From: Vicinamibacteria bacterium
GTDB lineage: Bacteria; Acidobacteriota; Vicinamibacteria; Vicinamibacterales; 2-12-FULL-66-21
NCBI GenBank assembly: GCA_025937075.1
Contig: JAICSD010000172.1
Coordinates: forward strand, 1 to 8,540
DNA length: 8,540 nt
Reading direction: 5' to 3'
Part shown: positions 5,890 through 8,540 of the stretch, piece after piece
How positions within the stretch are numbered: position 1 is the stretch's first letter
Layout: every line of letters starts with the position of its first letter
The notes under the pieces: model-generated
Seen by the model: only the letters and a program-made list of their open reading frames with translations
What the model was told of the DNA's origin: nothing
The model's database searches: none
Program-made: the position numbers and the translations under genes

Positions 5890-6912
5890 ATGCCCGCACT
5901 CGACCGCTTCGATCGCCCGCTGCGCAGCCTGCGTATTTCCGTCACGGATCGCTGCAACCTGCGCTGCCAGTACTGCATGCCGGAGCCGGACTACGTGTGG
6001 CTGCCGCGCGAGAGCATCCTGACGTTCGAGGAGATTGCGGCGCTCTCCGATGTCTTCTCCGCGGCCGGCGTCGATCGCGTCCGGATCACCGGCGGCGAGC
6101 CGCTGCTCCGCCGCGATCTGCCGGAGCTGATCGAACTGCTTGCGGCGAGACGGGAAATCACGGACCTTGCGTTGACGACCAACGGCGTGCTGCTGGCCGC
6201 GCAGGCGGACGCGCTTCGCGCAGCGGGACTGCACCGGATCACCGTCAGCCTCGACACGCTGCGCCGCGACCGGTTTCAGCAGTTGGCGCGATTCGACGAG
6301 CTGCCGGCCGTCCTCGCCGGAATCGACGCGGCGGCACGCGCAGGCTTCGCGTCGCTCAAGATCGACAGCGTCATCATCCGCGGGCGAAACGAGGACGAAA
6401 TCGCCGCGCTCCTGGAGTTCGGAAAATCCGTCGGCGCCGAAGTGCGATTCATCGAGTACATGGACGTCGGCGGCGCGACGCACTGGTCGGCAGACGCCGT
6501 CGTTTCGCGTCAGGACATCATGGCTTCGCTGGAATCGAAGTACGGCGCAATCGAGCCGCTCCAAGGCAGGGCGTCTGCGCCGGCGGAGCGCTTTCGATTG
6601 AGCGACGGCACGACCTTCGGGATCATCGCCTCGACGACGGAACCCTTCTGCGCGTCATGCGACCGCAGCCGCCTCACCGCGGACGGCCTCTGGCTGTTGT
6701 GTCTCTACGCGCGCGGCGGTCTCGATCTCCGTCGGCCGCTGCGCGAAGGCGCATCGCGTGAGGAACTGCTGCGGCTGATCTCGACGGTGTGGTCGATGCG
6801 TGCCGATCGCGGCGCCGAGGAGCGTCTCACCGCGCCGGCCCGCGAGCCGCTGATCCCCGTCTCAGCGCTCAGGCGCGATGCGCACCTCGAGATGCACACA
6901 CGAGGGGGATAG
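5890..6912 (+). CDS. moaA: GTP 3',8-cyclase MoaA (molybdenum cofactor biosynthesis)
   Basis: 340-residue radical-SAM enzyme that converts GTP to 3',8-cyclo-GTP, the first step of molybdopterin synthesis, together with MoaC. Seen: the N-terminal 4Fe-4S/SAM motif with Cys22, Cys26 and Cys29 in DRCNLRCQYCMPEP; the GGEPLLR SAM-binding segment (68-74); TTNG (96-99); SLDTL (120-124); FIEYMDVG (187-194); and the second cluster with Cys254, Cys257 and Cys271 in the usual CX2CX13C spacing. Arg15, Arg259 and Arg261 fit the GTP-contacting arginines known in S. aureus MoaA. The protein ends in the conserved Gly-Gly tail (MHTRGG) needed for activity, so it looks complete. An in-frame TGA at 5878-5880 excludes a longer start; the ribosome site is weak. 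No other moa or mob genes are in the window. Its 3' end lies 2 bp from that of the convergent protease gene. Confidence 0.98.
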   Translation: MPALDRFDRPLRSLRISVTDRCNLRCQYCMPEPDYVWLPRESILTFEEIAALSDVFSAAGVDRVRITGGEPLLRRDLPELIELLAARREITDLALTTNGVLLAAQADALRAAGLHRITVSLDTLRRDRFQQLARFDELPAVLAGIDAAARAGFASLKIDSVIIRGRNEDEIAALLEFGKSVGAEVRFIEYMDVGGATHWSADAVVSRQDIMASLESKYGAIEPLQGRASAPAERFRLSDGTTFGIIASTTEPFCASCDRSRLTADGLWLLCLYARGGLDLRRPLREGASREELLRLISTVWSMRADRGAEERLTAPAREPLIPVSALRRDAHLEMHTRGG

Positions 6913-6914
6913 CT

Positions 6915-8351
6915 CTATTTCGCGACCCGGAACGCGACGTACTGCAGGTCCCCGCCGCGTTCGACTTGAAGCGCCGCCGCGCTCTCGTTCTTCAGCCTGG
7001 CCGCAAAGCGGCCGAGGCTGGCGACGGATTCGACCGACCAGCCGTTGACGCCACGGATCACATCACCAGGTTGCAGCCGCCCCTGCTGCGAGTACGGCGC
7101 GTCTGGCGCAACGGCAACGATCACCGGTCCCGACGCCTGACGCAGATCCGGCAGCAGCTTGGCGATCCGCTCGTTGATGTCGACGACCAGCACCCCGAAG
7201 CCTGGAATAGCGGTTGGCTGAATAGCGGCGGCTTCAGCCAGCCGCGCCGGATCGTCCTCGCGCGCCGAGACGCGAACGTCAACCGTGCTGCGATCCGCAC
7301 CGCGCAACAACTCCAGCTTCACCGTCGCGCCGACCGAGCGCGTATACAAATTCACGCGGAACTGACGGCCATTCTCGAGCGCCTTGCCGTCGAGCGACAG
7401 CACCAGATCGCCCGGTTTCACCCCGGCCTTGGCGGCGCCCCCGTCCGGATCCACATCCGCCACGAGGACGCCCGCCTGCTCCGGAAGGCTCAATGCCTCG
7501 GCAAGAAGCGGCGTCACAGTCTGCGTCGTCAAACCCAACTGCCCGCGGCGCACGCGCCCGCTGGTCCTGATCTGCGTGAAGACGTTCTTGACGATGTTGC
7601 TCGGGGCCGCGAAGCCAATCCCTTCGTTGCCGCCGGACTGCGAGTAGATGAGCGTGTTGATCCCGACCAGCCTCCCGTCCGTGTCGACGAGCGCTCCGCC
7701 GCTGTTGCCCGGATTGATGGGCGCGTCGGTCTGGATGTAGATCATCGGGTCTTCGGGTTCGAGCTGGCGCGCCACCGCGCTCACCACGCCCATGGTCACC
7801 GTCGATTCGAGGCCGAGCGGGCTGCCGAACGCCAGCACGATCTGTCCTGGCTTGAGCGACTCCGAGTCGCCGAACGTCACGGTGGGCAGGCCTGAAGCCT
7901 CCACCTTCACGACGGCGAGATCGGTCTCATGGTCGATCGCCACCAGCTTCGCGGCCACGAGGCGTCCGCGGCGCTTGAGAATGGATTGACCCGGCTGGCC
8001 TCCCGTTGCGGCCGCCGGCAGCTCGACTTCGAGGCGCGTCGCGTTCTCGACGACGTGAGCGTTCGTGACGATGTAGCCGTCCGCGTCGACGATGACGCCG
8101 GAACCGCTGCTGCGTTCGATTGACGGCTCGCCCGTCCCGCCCTCCTGCTGCTCCTCCGGCGGCGCGTAGCCCGTCACGAAGATCTGCACCACGCAGGGGC
8201 TGACCTTTGCCGCGAGCTCTTCGAGCGATCTCGACAGCTCGCCAAGCGCGAGAACGTTCGAGCGTGACGGCGCCTGTACCTGCGCGGCGGACGTCAGCGA
8301 CCACAGCACGCAGAGGATCGCGACGAACCCGGCCTGAATGCGTGTCTTCAT
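6915..8351 (-). CDS. Periplasmic HtrA/DegP-type serine protease (S1C) with two PDZ domains
   Basis: 478 residues. A Sec signal peptide (MKTRIQAGFVAILCVLWSLTSAA, cleavage likely after Ala23) sends it to the periplasm, where HtrA proteases degrade or hold misfolded envelope proteins. The chymotrypsin-like domain (about 45-262) has a complete triad: His99 in VTNAHVV, Asp144 in HETDLAVV and Ser217 in NPGNSGG. A Gly/Glu/Gln-rich insert (about 62-82) stands where the LA loop is expected, and a Gly-rich loop (112-123) lies before Asp144. PDZ1 spans about 268-362 (GQLGL, GVKPGDLVLSLDGK). PDZ2 spans about 382-466 and is more divergent (GRLQPGDVIRGVNGW, 424-438). Cys14 sits within the hydrophobic core and does not form a lipobox. 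An in-frame TAA just upstream (8361-8363) makes this ATG the first possible start; GCAGGA abuts it with no spacer. Whether it is DegP, DegQ or DegS-like cannot be told; DegS is unlikely because there are two PDZ domains. Confidence 0.96.
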   Translation of the reverse strand: MKTRIQAGFVAILCVLWSLTSAAQVQAPSRSNVLALGELSRSLEELAAKVSPCVVQIFVTGYAPPEEQQEGGTGEPSIERSSGSGVIVDADGYIVTNAHVVENATRLEVELPAAATGGQPGQSILKRRGRLVAAKLVAIDHETDLAVVKVEASGLPTVTFGDSESLKPGQIVLAFGSPLGLESTVTMGVVSAVARQLEPEDPMIYIQTDAPINPGNSGGALVDTDGRLVGINTLIYSQSGGNEGIGFAAPSNIVKNVFTQIRTSGRVRRGQLGLTTQTVTPLLAEALSLPEQAGVLVADVDPDGGAAKAGVKPGDLVLSLDGKALENGRQFRVNLYTRSVGATVKLELLRGADRSTVDVRVSAREDDPARLAEAAAIQPTAIPGFGVLVVDINERIAKLLPDLRQASGPVIVAVAPDAPYSQQGRLQPGDVIRGVNGWSVESVASLGRFAARLKNESAAALQVERGGDLQYVAFRVAK

Positions 8352-8359
8352 TCCTGCAG

Positions 8360-8388
8360 CTTACATCGCAGCAACGTGCTGCTGTCAC
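8360..8388 (-). promoter_or_regulatory. Putative promoter of the HtrA protease gene with palindromic spacer
   Basis: On the minus strand GTGACA (8383-8388, 5 of 6 bases of TTGACA) stands 17 bp from TGTAAG (8360-8365, 4 of 6). Transcription would begin near 8353, leaving a leader of only about 2 nt before the ATG. That agrees with the lack of a properly spaced ribosome site. The spacer holds the inverted repeat GCAGCA-ACG-TGCTGC (8368-8382), which could be an operator. The -35 box overlaps the end of the inverted repeat at 8384-8508. Prediction by eye. Confidence 0.4.
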
Positions 8389-8508
8389 GACGATCTCACG
8401 CCGAGGCCGCAAAGGGCGTGAGGACGCAAAGCCGTCACGTGTAGATGGCAAGCGGGCCTCGAGCGTTCTCTGGCCGTTTGCGGGCTCTGCGTGAGATCCG
8501 TCCGTGAC
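8384..8508. repeat. 125-bp imperfect inverted-repeat element upstream of the protease gene
   Basis: The left arm (8384-8417) pairs with the reverse complement of the right arm (about 8473-8508). By hand alignment there are 31 matches, 3 mismatches and 2 single-base gaps, covering GTCAC, GACG, ATCTCACGC, GAG, CCGCAAA and GGC blocks. A smaller perfect hairpin, CTCACGCC (8395-8402) with GGCGTGAG (8415-8422), is nested in the left arm. The element has the same length as the one at 883-1007 and similar outer ends (GTCACGG, GACGG, TCACG), but a different interior of CGCAAAG/CGAGGCC words. Confidence 0.7.
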
Positions 8509-8540
8509 ATCGAGTCGAGCGCGCGCTCGACCGCGGCGTA

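Larger units (their letters stand above)
8352..8540. other. Intergenic region at the right edge
   Basis: 189 bp without a supported gene. It holds the protease promoter candidate, the inverted-repeat element at 8384-8508, and a perfect 16-bp palindrome, TCGAGCGCGCGCTCGA (8515-8530). One minus-strand frame is open from the edge to a TGA at 8385-8387 and begins YAAVERALDSM; it could be the tail of an upstream gene that reads into the repeat. It is too short to recognise. Confidence 0.5.

Noticed and set aside
5784..5978. N-terminal extension of the amidohydrolase across the divergent spacer
   Set aside because: It would overlap the start of moaA and bury the signal peptide; AGGAG and the hydrophobic N-terminus support the ATG at 5781-5783.
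5860..6564. 234-codon minus-strand open frame inside moaA
   Set aside because: Antisense shadow of a gene with a full set of MoaA motifs; no domain seen.
6789..7895. 368-codon plus-strand open frame across the moaA end and the protease gene
   Set aside because: It overlaps two confirmed genes in other frames, and its composition is that of a shadow frame.
8385..8540. 3' end of a further minus-strand gene
   Set aside because: About 51 open codons from the edge, most of them within the repeat element; no recognisable domain, so it cannot be called.
1..8540. Defence, phage, secondary-metabolite or other novel multi-gene system
   Set aside because: All six genes belong to known housekeeping or envelope families, with no unknown conserved cluster between them.

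Overview
The window reads as ordinary, dense chromosomal DNA from a GC-rich, Gram-negative-type bacterium. Two proteins have Sec signal peptides, codon third positions are strongly G/C, and the intergenic spaces hold short word-like repeats (CACGAAGAT, TCCGCGT, CGCAGAG types). From memory of such genomes I would guess an Acidobacteriota/Vicinamibacteria-like source. That is inference; no marker here proves it.

Layout. At the left edge, on the minus strand, is the N-terminal 272 codons of a PhoH-family ATPase (2-817), cut by the window edge. It is preceded by a 180-bp intergenic region with a 125-bp inverted repeat and a plausible promoter. Next comes a minus-strand cluster, read from right to left: a secreted M20-family metallo-amidohydrolase (4167-5783), histidyl-tRNA synthetase hisS (2827-4164, 2 bp after the amidohydrolase stop) and aspartyl-tRNA synthetase aspS (1015-2793, 33 bp after hisS). 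A divergent intergenic region (5784-5889) separates this cluster from moaA on the plus strand (5890-6912), the radical-SAM enzyme of molybdenum cofactor synthesis. moaA converges tail to tail, with a 2-bp gap, on a minus-strand periplasmic HtrA/DegP-type serine protease (6915-8351). The right end (8352-8540) is intergenic and holds a second 125-bp imperfect inverted repeat plus a short perfect palindrome at the edge.

The genes are housekeeping: translation (hisS, aspS), molybdenum cofactor (moaA), envelope quality control (HtrA), a periplasmic hydrolase, and PhoH. I see no CRISPR array, transposase, phage gene, tRNA, rRNA or defence system.

The best second looks are these. phoH has no ATG, GTG or TTG in a sensible place and seems to start at ATC or ATA behind a strong Shine-Dalgarno. 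A family of related intergenic inverted repeats has ends that appear to supply -35 boxes for phoH and the protease. The protease may have a near-leaderless transcript. A stem-loop encloses the hisS stop codon. The amidohydrolase has Glu where its AbgB-like relatives have a metal-binding Cys. AspRS carries unusual residues at the positions known to set tRNA discrimination.
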